From: CAXBNB01 sp040151475
GTDB lineage: Bacteria; Bacteroidota; Bacteroidia; Cytophagales; Cyclobacteriaceae
Reading direction: 5' to 3'
Assembly (NCBI RefSeq): GCF_040151475.1
Contig: NZ_JBDKWG010000147.1
Coordinates: 1 to 64,000 of the forward strand
DNA: 64,000 bases
A program made the translations under genes and the position numbers. The notes beneath the pieces are model-generated. The model saw nothing but the letters and a program-made list of their open reading frames with translations. It ran no database searches and had not been told where the DNA came from. Below are positions 1-8,526 of this stretch, one piece after another; position 1 is the stretch's first letter, and each line of letters begins with the position of its first letter.

Positions 1-90
1 CAGTCCGGTTTAGCGCAAAAACAGGAAAAAAAACCAAAACCAAAACCGTATTCGAAAAAGGGACGATCAAAATCTAATTTTAGGTTCTGA
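1..90 (+). CDS. C-terminal tail of an unidentified protein (5' end outside window)
   Basis: Frame 1 is open from the first base to a TGA at 88-90 and encodes about 29 residues rich in Lys, Pro and Gln, ending in a basic Ser/Lys/Arg segment and Phe-Arg-Phe. Such basic low-complexity tails occur on RNA helicases and other RNA-binding proteins, but nothing here identifies the family. The next 157 bases before the ABC-F gene hold no recognised feature. It could also be a chance open frame, because only 90 bases are visible. Confidence 0.45.
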   Translation, partial: QSGLAQKQEKKPKPKPYSKKGRSKSNFRF

Positions 91-247
91 AAATTGAATT
101 TTTTACTCTCCTGATTATTGAAAGTCCGACAGACTCCTAGCTAAATCATCAATTTTCACTTCCTGTAATGTTCCCCATCGTTCTGCCTACAGATAGTTTT
201 GCCCATTCATGTCATTGGGCTAACTTCGCATCAGAATTAAAAAATAT

Positions 248-2131
248 ATGCCTGTCAATTACCTATCTGTAGAAAAACTCAGTAAAAGTTTTAACGAAAA
301 AGTTCTTTTTGAAAACCTTACATTTGGCCTGGAACAAGGGCAGAAAGCCGCATTGATTGGAGTCAATGGATGTGGGAAATCTACTCTTTTAAATATCATT
401 GCAGGAAAAGATACTCCTGACACAGGTATAGTATCTTTTCAAAAAGACCTTGTTGTAAAATACCTAGATCAGTCTCCGGATTTAAGTACCTATATAACTA
501 TACTCGATTCCATATTTGATTCTTCGCACCCGGAAGCAGTGGTACTCAAAAGGTATAGCCAACTGGCAGAATTGGAAAACCCTTCGGAAAAAGAACAGGA
601 AGAGCTTCAGGATGTATTCACTCAAATGGATAGCCTCAATGCCTGGAACTATGAGCACAGGGCTAAAGAAATACTGGGAAAACTAGGCATCAAAGACCTG
701 AACAGGGAAATTAAAAACCTATCCGGAGGGCAAAAGAAAAGAATAGCACTGGCAAGGGTATTGATTGATAAGCCAGACCTATTGATACTCGATGAGCCTA
801 CCAACCATCTGGATTTGGAAATCATAGAATGGCTCGAAGACTACTTATCTACTGCCAACCTTTCCATCCTGATGGTGACTCACGATCGGTATTTCTTAGA
901 CAGGGTAACAAACGAAATCATAGAAATAGCAGACGGACAGTTGCACAAGTTCAAAGGAAATTATGGTAACTATCTGGAACAGAAGGCTGAACGTGAAGAA
1001 ATGCAACAGGTCTCTAAGGACAAGGCACGTAATCTGATGAAAAAAGAATTGGAATGGATGAGACGGCAGCCCAAAGCCAGAGGAACCAAAGCCAAATACA
1101 GGATTGAAGCCTTTCATGACACCAAGGAAAAAGCAACAGTTAACCTGAGCAAAGGCGAGTTGGAAATAAAAGTTTCCGGAAGCAGGCAAGGCAAAAAAAT
1201 CATCGAATTGGAGAAAATTTCCAAATCTTACGGTGATGTCAAAATCTTCGAGGATTTCTCCTACGTTTTCAAAAGAGAAGAAAAACTAGGGCTCGTAGGC
1301 AAAAACGGCACTGGAAAATCAACTTTTCTCAACGTATTGACGGGGAAAATGGAAGCTGACTCTGGCAACCTGGACAAAGGCATCAATACCAAATTTGGCT
1401 ACTATACGCAAGATGATTTCCCTGTAAAAGAGAATCAAAAAGTAATAGATGTAGTGAAAGAAGTGGCCGAAGTAATTACACTCGACGATGGTAGCACGGT
1501 AACTGCTTCTCAATTACTCAATCTCTTTCTATTTCCTCCGGCATCACAGTACAGCTTTGTATCGAAATTGAGTGGCGGTGAAAAAAGGCGGCTTCAATTG
1601 CTTCGTGTACTGATGTCCAACCCTAACTTTCTCATCCTTGACGAACCCACAAATGATCTGGACATTGTAACATTAAATATTCTGGAAGAGTATTTACAGA
1701 ATTTCTCAGGGTGTTTGATTCTGGTATCTCATGACAGATACTTCATGGATAAACTTGTGGATCATTTGTTTATTTTGGATGAAACATCAGAGATCAAAGA
1801 CTTTCCCGGAAACTACACTGACTACAGACTACAAGTACAAAACGAAAAGTCAGATAACCTTAAACCAATAAAAGAGCCTAAAACGGAGAAAAAACCAGAA
1901 ACAAAAAAGGAATCCGGAAAGAAATTAAATTTCAATGAGCAAAAGGAGTTCAACCAACTGGAAACAGAACTCAAAAAACTGGAAGCCAGTAAAGAAGAAT
2001 TAATCGAAAAATTGAATTCTGGTAGTACCGATCATGCAGAGCTTGCAAAATGGTCAGCGGAAATAGAAAGAATAACCGAAGAGGTTGATGAAAAAGAGTT
2101 GAGGTGGCTTGAATTATCTGAAAGAGCGTAA
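248..2131 (+). CDS. ABC-F family ATPase (Uup/EttA-like), ribosome-associated
   Basis: Soluble tandem ATPase of the ABC-F family, which lacks membrane domains and acts on ribosomes. Domain 1 has Walker A GVNGCGKST (about residues 38-46), signature LSGGQ (about 158) and Walker B LLILDEPTNHLD. Domain 2 has GKNGTGKST (about 351), LSGGEKRR (about 440) and FLILDEPTNDLD. A charged linker lies between them. The C-terminal 70 residues form a Lys/Glu-rich coiled coil typical of the Uup branch. At 627 residues the length is normal for the family. It stands alone, with 150 bases to the next gene. An antibiotic-resistance role has no support; Uup-like housekeeping use is more likely. Confidence 0.93.
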   Translation: MPVNYLSVEKLSKSFNEKVLFENLTFGLEQGQKAALIGVNGCGKSTLLNIIAGKDTPDTGIVSFQKDLVVKYLDQSPDLSTYITILDSIFDSSHPEAVVLKRYSQLAELENPSEKEQEELQDVFTQMDSLNAWNYEHRAKEILGKLGIKDLNREIKNLSGGQKKRIALARVLIDKPDLLILDEPTNHLDLEIIEWLEDYLSTANLSILMVTHDRYFLDRVTNEIIEIADGQLHKFKGNYGNYLEQKAEREEMQQVSKDKARNLMKKELEWMRRQPKARGTKAKYRIEAFHDTKEKATVNLSKGELEIKVSGSRQGKKIIELEKISKSYGDVKIFEDFSYVFKREEKLGLVGKNGTGKSTFLNVLTGKMEADSGNLDKGINTKFGYYTQDDFPVKENQKVIDVVKEVAEVITLDDGSTVTASQLLNLFLFPPASQYSFVSKLSGGEKRRLQLLRVLMSNPNFLILDEPTNDLDIVTLNILEEYLQNFSGCLILVSHDRYFMDKLVDHLFILDETSEIKDFPGNYTDYRLQVQNEKSDNLKPIKEPKTEKKPETKKESGKKLNFNEQKEFNQLETELKKLEASKEELIEKLNSGSTDHAELAKWSAEIERITEEVDEKELRWLELSERA

Positions 2132-2280
2132 ATACCCATCATTTAGATACTTCTTTCAATTCTCTAAAAACGTAAAATTTCAATCCGTTTTATTTAGGCT
2201 ATTCTAAAATTTGTATCTTAATTTTGATGAAAATAGCATTCTAAAATAAGATTGACAAATAAAACACAAAAACCTCCGGC

Positions 2281-3534
2281 ATGAACAAATTGAAATTATC
2301 TGGAATTTTAGCGGTGATAGCTTTATTTGCTATGGCTTCTTGTACACAGAAAAAAGAAAGCAATTCGCCAAAAAACCTCCAAATTGACAACAAAATATTG
2401 GCTCAGAACCTGGCACAAAAGTTCATCATTACAGATGGACACATTGATCTGCCATACCACCTGAAAAGTATGGGTTTTTTAGACCTTAAAAACACTCCAA
2501 CTCTTGTTGACGGCATAAAAGGAGATTTCGATTTTCCCAGAGCAAAAAAAGGAGGACTGGATGCTCCATTTATGTCAATTTTTATACCTCCGGCTTTGCA
2601 GAAAACCGGTGGATCAAAGGAACTGGCAGATTCATTGATCAATATGGTAGAGCACATCACCACCTCATTCCCAAATCATTTTGGATTGGCTTCTTCACCA
2701 AACGATGTGATAAAAAACTTCAAATCCGGAAAAATATCCCTACCAATGGGAATGGAAAATGGTTCGCCAATCGAAGGTGACATCAACAATGTAAAGTACT
2801 TTTTTGACCGTGGCATCCGCTACATTACCCTTACACATGGTAAAGTAAATGAAATATGCGATTCTTCTTATGACCCTGTCAGAACCTGGAATGGCTTAAG
2901 CCCTTTTGGAAAAGAAGTCGTTTTAGAAATGAATAAACAGGGGATAATGGTTGATGTTTCGCATATATCCGACAGTACTTTTTATCAGGTGATGGAGCTT
3001 ACAGACGTTCCTTGCATTGCATCTCATTCATCTGTCAGAAAATTCACTCCGGGGTTTGAGCGAAATATGAGTGACGATATGATTAAACTATTGGCCAAGA
3101 AAAACGGTGTGATACAAATCAACTTTGGATCGTCTTTTCTTACTTATAAATATGAAAAAAGACTTAAAGAAAGAGATTCTCTCAAAAGAATTTTCATGAA
3201 AGAGAACAACCTTACTGGTAAGGATAGTTTGGCCAAAGCATTCAATACCAAATGGCTAGAAGAAAATAAACTCTATGCAGATGTAGAAATTGTAGCCGAT
3301 CATATTGATCATGTAGTAAAATTGACCGGAATTGACCATGTCGGACTAGGATCGGATTATGATGGTGTAGGCAACTCATTGCCTACTGGTCTGAAAGACG
3401 TTTCAGGATACCCCAATCTTTTAGAGGAACTTCTCAATAGAGGATATTCTGAAGAGGATATTGAAAAGATATGCTACAAAAATGTCTTTCGAGTATGGAA
3501 TGCTGTACTAGATCATGCCGGTAAAAACAACTAA
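2281..3534 (+). CDS. Membrane dipeptidase, peptidase family M19, lipoprotein
   Basis: Zinc dipeptidase of the renal dipeptidase (M19) family. The first metal pair is seen in DGHID (His54, Asp56). The bridging Glu lies in the MGMENG motif, further His ligands in VDVSHIS and ASHSS, and the late Asp in GLGSDYDG. A short signal peptide ends in a lipobox-like MASC (Cys21), so the protein is predicted to be a periplasmic or outer-membrane lipoprotein. The family cleaves dipeptides, often with D-amino acids, fitting peptide scavenging or cell-wall turnover. A TAATTTTG element at 2219-2226 could be a -7 box. The following membrane-protein gene begins 17 bases after the stop and may be co-transcribed. 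Confidence 0.92.
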   Translation: MNKLKLSGILAVIALFAMASCTQKKESNSPKNLQIDNKILAQNLAQKFIITDGHIDLPYHLKSMGFLDLKNTPTLVDGIKGDFDFPRAKKGGLDAPFMSIFIPPALQKTGGSKELADSLINMVEHITTSFPNHFGLASSPNDVIKNFKSGKISLPMGMENGSPIEGDINNVKYFFDRGIRYITLTHGKVNEICDSSYDPVRTWNGLSPFGKEVVLEMNKQGIMVDVSHISDSTFYQVMELTDVPCIASHSSVRKFTPGFERNMSDDMIKLLAKKNGVIQINFGSSFLTYKYEKRLKERDSLKRIFMKENNLTGKDSLAKAFNTKWLEENKLYADVEIVADHIDHVVKLTGIDHVGLGSDYDGVGNSLPTGLKDVSGYPNLLEELLNRGYSEEDIEKICYKNVFRVWNAVLDHAGKNN

Positions 3535-3551
3535 AATACTATACCAGCATT

Positions 3552-4670
3552 TTGAGATTAACCGACTACTCAAACCATATCATTGCAGGCATTTCACTGT
3601 CGTTTTTAGCCCTGTCTCTGAGCAATGGTATCGGCTTGAGTTTTGATTCCAATCTTTTCCTTAAGGGAGGAAGCTATATCGCAGAAAATGAATTAAACAA
3701 TCTATTTGATTCAGGTGTATTTCGTGCAAAACCTCCTCTTTTCCCTATTTTTCTTTATTTGCTTGACAACAATATTTCACTGATCACATGGAGCAACTTT
3801 CTATTTTATGCCTGCTCTCTCTACCTGTCATTTTATTTGACAAATCAATTAATAACGGACTTATCATACCGGGTTTTACTTAAATCTACAATTGCTCTGA
3901 GCACTCCACTTCTCATGCTTTACGAGTTTTTATTACCCGAACCAATCTTTATGGTCATCTGGAATATTCATCTCATCGTATTGTTTAAAACACTCAGAAA
4001 AGCCTCTTCAAAGTATATAATCATACTTATGGCCACCAGTATTTTACTCATTGGCCTCAGACATATTGGTATTGTGTTTGTTGTCTTATCAGGTTCCTTT
4101 TTACTCTATCATCTCCGAAAAACTCCCTTCAAAGTATGGAGCATCCTCAACTTTCTCGTGCCTTTATTTCTCTTCTTTTTGTGGCAACACCTTCTATCTA
4201 ATCATGTAGGACATTATGAAAGACTCAATCATTTTTCGGGAGTTGATATCATCGGAAATACTATACAAGTAGCCATTAATTTTTCAAAATCTTTTTTTCC
4301 GAATACTGGCATTGTTACTATTGATTTAATGGTGTTATTAGTGACCATTAGTTGCATTATATATTTGGTTAGGTTAGCCATTATTCATTCAACTTCCTAT
4401 ATTCCTTATAAACACTTTCTTATTTTTATAATTTTTGTGTTTCCCCCTTTTATCATATTAAAAGGAGATCTGATATACTCTGATATAGAACGGTATCTCT
4501 CAATAATATTTCTACCATTATTTTTATTAATCATCTCTGGTTTACAGCAATTTCAATCAAAGTTTGGTATAAACAAAAACACAATAATGGTTACTTATTC
4601 AGTCTGGCTACTTTATCCTCTGGTAAGGCTTGTAAATAATGTCATACTCTGGTCAGGGTTAGGCCAATAA
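3552..4670 (+). CDS. Polytopic membrane protein, GT-C glycosyltransferase-like
   Basis: A 372-residue protein with about nine hydrophobic segments. The first large loop has a RAKPPLFPIFLYLL stretch that recalls the KPPLxP motif of GT-C (ArnT/PMT-like) lipid-linked sugar transferases, but the acidic catalytic motif expected in that loop is not clear, so the activity is unproven. The start is a TTG at 3552; no ATG occurs until about residue 120, which would delete three segments. The short gap after the dipeptidase gene suggests translation from the same transcript. Confidence 0.6.
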   Translation: MRLTDYSNHIIAGISLSFLALSLSNGIGLSFDSNLFLKGGSYIAENELNNLFDSGVFRAKPPLFPIFLYLLDNNISLITWSNFLFYACSLYLSFYLTNQLITDLSYRVLLKSTIALSTPLLMLYEFLLPEPIFMVIWNIHLIVLFKTLRKASSKYIIILMATSILLIGLRHIGIVFVVLSGSFLLYHLRKTPFKVWSILNFLVPLFLFFLWQHLLSNHVGHYERLNHFSGVDIIGNTIQVAINFSKSFFPNTGIVTIDLMVLLVTISCIIYLVRLAIIHSTSYIPYKHFLIFIIFVFPPFIILKGDLIYSDIERYLSIIFLPLFLLIISGLQQFQSKFGINKNTIMVTYSVWLLYPLVRLVNNVILWSGLGQ

Positions 4671-4837
4671 AGTGCATCTATCTGGCTTACCAACGGACAA
4701 TAAATGAAATTAATCTGTTCGGTAACGATACACTTATCTCCCATTTTTCAATCAAAAATAAATATAATTAACTGTAAATAAGCACCTTACAAAATATGGC
4801 ATATCTATTGTCGCCTTAAGATGATAATCGTATTGAA

Positions 4838-5068
4838 ATGAAAAAGATTAGTTTTACTTCTTCTAAAGTTTTACTCATTATTCTGGGAGTATTAGTAGCA
4901 ATAGTAGTCATTGGATTTGGTTCAAAAGCTACAAGCAAAGAAAACAAACAACTGGAATGGGGGAAACCTACCAGTGAATTTATACAGAAGTCGTTGCAAA
5001 AACCCGTTAAAGAAATAGCTGGTTTAATCAATGCCTACATATATAGAAACAACAAAATTTTAATGTGA
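4838..5068 (+). CDS. Small single-pass membrane protein, unknown
   Basis: A 76-residue ORF with a basic N-terminus, one strong transmembrane segment at about residues 10-27 and a hydrophilic C-terminal half. No family was recognised. The ATG lies 168 bases after the preceding stop, and the next small gene (PspC) follows 54 bases downstream on the same strand, so the two may be transcribed together. The shape is that of a small envelope protein. It has no frame-independent support beyond its membrane topology and position. Confidence 0.5.
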   Translation: MKKISFTSSKVLLIILGVLVAIVVIGFGSKATSKENKQLEWGKPTSEFIQKSLQKPVKEIAGLINAYIYRNNKILM

Positions 5069-5122
5069 ATATTTATTATTGAGCATTAAATTGACGAACT
5101 TAATAGCCTAAACAATAAAAGC

Positions 5123-5308
5123 ATGACAAAAAAATTGACAAGATCAGACGACAGAATAATTGCCGGAGTGTGCTCAGGTATAGCAGATTATTTCGGATTC
5201 GATCCTACCCTTACAAGAATAGGATATGTATTAATATCCATACTAAGTGCTGCGTTTCCAGGATTACTGGTTTACATCATAATGTGGATAATAATGCCTG
5301 GCAGGTAA
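5123..5308 (+). CDS. PspC domain protein, minimal form
   Basis: A 61-residue protein that is essentially one PspC domain. An N-terminal LTRSDDRIIAGVCSGIADYF segment is followed by DPTLTRIGYVL and a hydrophobic stretch ending in MWIIMPGR. In proteobacteria PspC is an inner-membrane part of the phage-shock (envelope stress) response. Stand-alone single-domain PspC proteins are common in Bacteroidota and their partners are mostly unknown. No pspA-like gene is present in this window. Confidence 0.88.
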   Translation: MTKKLTRSDDRIIAGVCSGIADYFGFDPTLTRIGYVLISILSAAFPGLLVYIIMWIIMPGR

Positions 5309-5326
5309 CTTGATATTGCTCCAATT

Positions 5327-6484
5327 TTAAGACGAAGTTTTTGCTACCGTGCTGATCCACCTGTCCGGAACCTCACCTTTTGTAGCCTTTTCATAATCAG
5401 AAAAGTCGCAAGGAATGATAAAATTCCGATCATAAACGCCCTTTCTTGCATTATTAGGCACTTCCATCCACCACTTTTCAGACAACTGGCTTTTATAAAA
5501 AACAATAGTCTCCGGTGCAGAATCCATTGATACAATGTATTTTAAAAAATCATTGGTCTGAAAACCCTTCTCTCCCTTCCTGTTTTTAAACCCTTCGATA
5601 AAATACCAAATCATAACAGCCATAGTCATGGCAGTCGGTTGACCTTCAATATCTTTTTTCGGATCATACTCATAAAAACCAGCTGAACTGAGCTTGTCAT
5701 TCATACCAGCATACCAGCAGATTTGACATGCTTCCTCACCTGTCAGGCCAAACACCTCAGACTGAGATCCTCCCGGACAATATTGATTCCTAATCGAAGA
5801 AATATCGAAAGTCAGCATATCGGCTTCCCTAATAAGTGGTTCTGCTCTTTTAAGGTCTTCACGTATTTCACCAAGCCTAAAAGATTGAAAATTTAGTTGC
5901 TCCATAACCTTCAATGCAGAAGGATTTACCAGATAACTCTGATGCGCCAAATGATTATAATTGAATAAGTAATTTGGTTCATGAGTAAATATCTTATGAA
6001 TATGTTTTGCATTTGCAGACACCTCTTTTTCATCTTCCAGGTCAAAACGAGAATCCACATTCAAAATACTTACAAGCTTTTCCTGATTTTCGTAAGCCAG
6101 GTACTGACCAAAGTCTAAATCATGTGTTCCTCCAATTAATATTGGCAAAATATTGTCCTCCATTAGGTGAAATACAACTTCTTTTATCCTAACCACTGTT
6201 TCTTCACGTGATGGCCCATTTCTAAGGTTACCCAAATCGGCGATATTGCAAGAACCAACTCCCTTTTTTAAAGAGTACAGTTTTTTTCGAATTTGCTCCG
6301 TGCCACTGGTGTCTATAGTATTGTTACCCCTTATTTCATTTAACCCTATAATTGCAATATCCAACCCTTCTTTTTCGGGCATTTTATGCTGATTAACATA
6401 AATAAAATTGAATAAAGAATCGTTTGGAAGTGCTTCAGAGGCCAGTTTTTCGTCAATTGCATCAAAAAAAAGTTTGAGATCCAT
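5327..6484 (-). CDS. Arginase/formiminoglutamase-fold protein with substituted metal ligands
   Basis: A 385-residue member of the ureohydrolase fold, usually annotated in Bacteroidota as formimidoylglutamase. The three metal-binding motifs are recognisable but altered. The usual GGDHS reads GGTHD, DAHxD reads DSRFD, and SxDVDxxDP reads TFDISSIR. Thus one His and the second Asp of the last motif are replaced, and a normal binuclear manganese site is unlikely. No hut genes are adjacent. It is convergent with pspC (18 bases) and lies downstream of nqrF, separated from it by a terminator. Either a variant chemistry or a non-catalytic role is possible. Confidence 0.75.
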   Translation of the reverse strand: MDLKLFFDAIDEKLASEALPNDSLFNFIYVNQHKMPEKEGLDIAIIGLNEIRGNNTIDTSGTEQIRKKLYSLKKGVGSCNIADLGNLRNGPSREETVVRIKEVVFHLMEDNILPILIGGTHDLDFGQYLAYENQEKLVSILNVDSRFDLEDEKEVSANAKHIHKIFTHEPNYLFNYNHLAHQSYLVNPSALKVMEQLNFQSFRLGEIREDLKRAEPLIREADMLTFDISSIRNQYCPGGSQSEVFGLTGEEACQICWYAGMNDKLSSAGFYEYDPKKDIEGQPTAMTMAVMIWYFIEGFKNRKGEKGFQTNDFLKYIVSMDSAPETIVFYKSQLSEKWWMEVPNNARKGVYDRNFIIPCDFSDYEKATKGEVPDRWISTVAKTSS

Positions 6485-6527
6485 AGTGAACTGCTATATT
6501 AGAGTTGGTATGATCAAAACTACATAA

Positions 6528-6554
6528 AAAAAGGGGAATGAAATTCCCCTTTTT
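6528..6554 (-). terminator. Intrinsic terminator of nqrF
   Basis: A perfect 12-base inverted repeat (AAAAAGGGGAAT / ATTCCCCTTTTT) with a 3-base loop lies 24 bases beyond the nqrF stop. Read on the minus strand, the stem ends in a run of T. It separates nqrF from the arginase-fold gene that follows. Confidence 0.8.
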
Positions 6555-6577
6555 AGTTCTTTATTTTTTGTTTTGGC

Positions 6578-7885
6578 TTATCCTCCAAAGTCATCAAATG
6601 CTACATTCTCGGAAGGGACTCCCCAATCGTCACACATCTTCAACACTGCTGAGTTCATCATTGGTGGTCCACAAAAGTAAAACTCTATGTCTTCAGGAGA
6701 ATCATGTTTCTTCAGCTGCTGCTCAATAACAGCATTGTGTACAAACCCAAGAAAACCATCCCCTTCAGGATCATCCATAGACTTTTTCTCCACCCAATTG
6801 TCTTCCGGTAACGGATCAGAAAGCACTACATGAAAACTAAAGTTAGGAAAGTTCTTTTCAATGTTTCTAAAATCATCGATATAGAATAACTCTCTTTTAG
6901 ACCTACCTCCATACCAGTAAGTCACTTTTCTACCTGTCTTTAATGTATGAAATAAATGAAATAAATGCGATCTCATTGGTGCCATTCCAGCACCTCCACC
7001 TACATATATCATTTCTGCACCAGTATCTTTTATAAAGAATTCACCGTAAGGGCCGGATATTGTTACCTTATCGCCAACTTTTCTGGAAAAAACATACGAA
7101 GAGCAAATTCCGGGATTCACATCCATCCAGGCATTTTTACCTCTGTCCCAGGGTGGAGTTGCAATTCTTATTGTCAACATCACAATATTACCTTCTGCAG
7201 GGTGGTTTGCCATAGAATAAGCTCTGAATATTGGCTCATCGTTTTTCATTTTCAAATCCCACAAACCAAATTTGTCCCAGTCTTCTTTAAACTTGTCCGG
7301 ACCTGCAGGATCGCTTGGATCAGGACGAATGTCAATATCTTTAAAGTCAACTTCACACTTCGGAACATCTATCTGAATATATCCACCAGCCTGAAAATCT
7401 AATGTCTCCCCTTCAGGAAGTCTGACTATAAACGCTTTTATAAAAGTTGCAACATTGAAATTGGAAATGACCTCACATTCCCACTTCTTGATTCCAAATA
7501 TTTCTTCTGGAATCTCAATGTTCATATCTTCTTTCACTTTAACCTGGCACGAAAGTCTCACTTTCTCCTTTTGCTCTGTGCGACTTAAATGACCAACCTC
7601 AGTTGGTAACACATCTCCACCACCATCTAGTACTTTACACTTGCACATTGCACAAGTACCACCACCACCGCATGCTGAAGGAAGAAATATTTTTTGAGCT
7701 CCAAGAGTCGATAAAAGTGTTGATCCAGCTGACGCAGTAATTGGATTTGCTGTATCACCATTGATGGTAATTTTTACATCGCCTGATTGTACAAGCTTAG
7801 ATTGTGCAAATAGCAAAATAAACACCAGCAGCAAAATCACCAATGTGAAGGCTACAATAGATGTGATTATGATAAAAGAAGACAT
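6578..7885 (-). CDS. nqrF: Na+-translocating NADH:quinone reductase subunit F
   Basis: NADH-accepting flavoprotein of the Na+-NQR complex in the inner membrane. A single N-terminal membrane helix (about residues 3-27) precedes a 2Fe-2S ferredoxin domain with Cys72, Cys78, Cys81 and a fourth Cys near 113. Next come the FAD motif RAYSMAN, the NADH motif GGGAGMAPMRS and a terminal FCGPPMMN...DDFGG. The ATG at 7885 was chosen because it places the membrane helix at the N-terminus as in known NqrF; an in-frame ATG at 7939 would add 18 atypical residues. nqrA-E are not next to it, which is unusual because nqrF normally ends the operon. Confidence 0.95.
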   Translation of the reverse strand: MSSFIIITSIVAFTLVILLLVFILLFAQSKLVQSGDVKITINGDTANPITASAGSTLLSTLGAQKIFLPSACGGGGTCAMCKCKVLDGGGDVLPTEVGHLSRTEQKEKVRLSCQVKVKEDMNIEIPEEIFGIKKWECEVISNFNVATFIKAFIVRLPEGETLDFQAGGYIQIDVPKCEVDFKDIDIRPDPSDPAGPDKFKEDWDKFGLWDLKMKNDEPIFRAYSMANHPAEGNIVMLTIRIATPPWDRGKNAWMDVNPGICSSYVFSRKVGDKVTISGPYGEFFIKDTGAEMIYVGGGAGMAPMRSHLFHLFHTLKTGRKVTYWYGGRSKRELFYIDDFRNIEKNFPNFSFHVVLSDPLPEDNWVEKKSMDDPEGDGFLGFVHNAVIEQQLKKHDSPEDIEFYFCGPPMMNSAVLKMCDDWGVPSENVAFDDFGG

Positions 7886-8002
7886 TATAAAAGAAGTTTT
7901 ATTTTTTACAGGTAAAAATCTGGCACAAATATAATTCAATCTCTATGATTCCAATAAGTTGACACTTTTTTTTAACCCTAAGAATTTAAGGACTATATAG
8001 CC

Positions 8003-8010
8003 TATATTTG
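8003..8010 (+). promoter_or_regulatory. Bacteroidota -7 box, VOC-protein gene
   Basis: TATATTTG matches the TAnnTTTG consensus exactly and lies 23 bases before the start codon at 8034. No clear TTG is found at the expected 19-21 base spacing upstream, so only half of the promoter is supported. Confidence 0.4.
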
Positions 8011-8033
8011 ATATAAACCAATAAATACAAAAT

Positions 8034-8450
8034 ATGAAGAAAGTTACCGGAATAGGTGGGGTTTTCTTTAAGTGTAAAGATCCTGATCAAATGCGGGAAT
8101 GGTATGGACAAAACCTTGGGTTAGTTACAAATGAGTATGGATCCTTATTCGAATTTTGCTCCAGTGCTACTCCTGATAAAAAAGAATACCTCCAATGGAG
8201 TACTATGTCAGAAAAAAGTAAATATTTTGAACCTTCTAAAAAGCAATTCATGATCAATTACCGTGTAGAAAATTTGATCAAACTTCTGGAAGAACTCAAA
8301 AATAGCGGTGTTGAGATAATAGGTAAAACGGAAGAATATGAATATGGTAAATTCGCATGGATTCTGGATCCGGAAGGCAATAAAATTGAATTGTGGGAAC
8401 CCGTTGATGAGGCCTTCACCAAAGAATATGAAGGTAAAACAACATGTTAG
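8034..8450 (+). CDS. VOC (glyoxalase/bleomycin-resistance fold) family protein
   Basis: A 138-residue single vicinal-oxygen-chelate protein with the usual beta-alpha-beta-beta-beta repeats. It begins with a GGVFFKCKDPDQMREWY strand-helix and ends with DPEGNKIELWEPV, which contains the typical metal-ligand Glu. The family covers glyoxalases, dioxygenases and resistance proteins; this gene has no sequence mark of any one of them. It is divergent from nqrF and convergent with the radical SAM gene. Confidence 0.85.
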   Translation: MKKVTGIGGVFFKCKDPDQMREWYGQNLGLVTNEYGSLFEFCSSATPDKKEYLQWSTMSEKSKYFEPSKKQFMINYRVENLIKLLEELKNSGVEIIGKTEEYEYGKFAWILDPEGNKIELWEPVDEAFTKEYEGKTTC

Positions 8451-8526
8451 GTAATAAAATTTATAATTACACAATTCTATTATGCATAATTTTATTATGT
8501 ATTAATGATAATACTTAAATAATCAT

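Noticed and set aside
248..2131. ABC-F antibiotic resistance gene
   Set aside because: The Uup-type coiled coil and lack of resistance neighbours favour a housekeeping ABC-F protein.
4680..4740. Hairpin TACC...GGTA as terminator after the membrane-protein gene
   Set aside because: The arms match poorly and no T-run follows.
6965..7402. 145-codon open frame on the plus strand
   Set aside because: Antisense to nqrF; rich in Cys, His and Ser as expected of a reverse frame of an enzyme gene.
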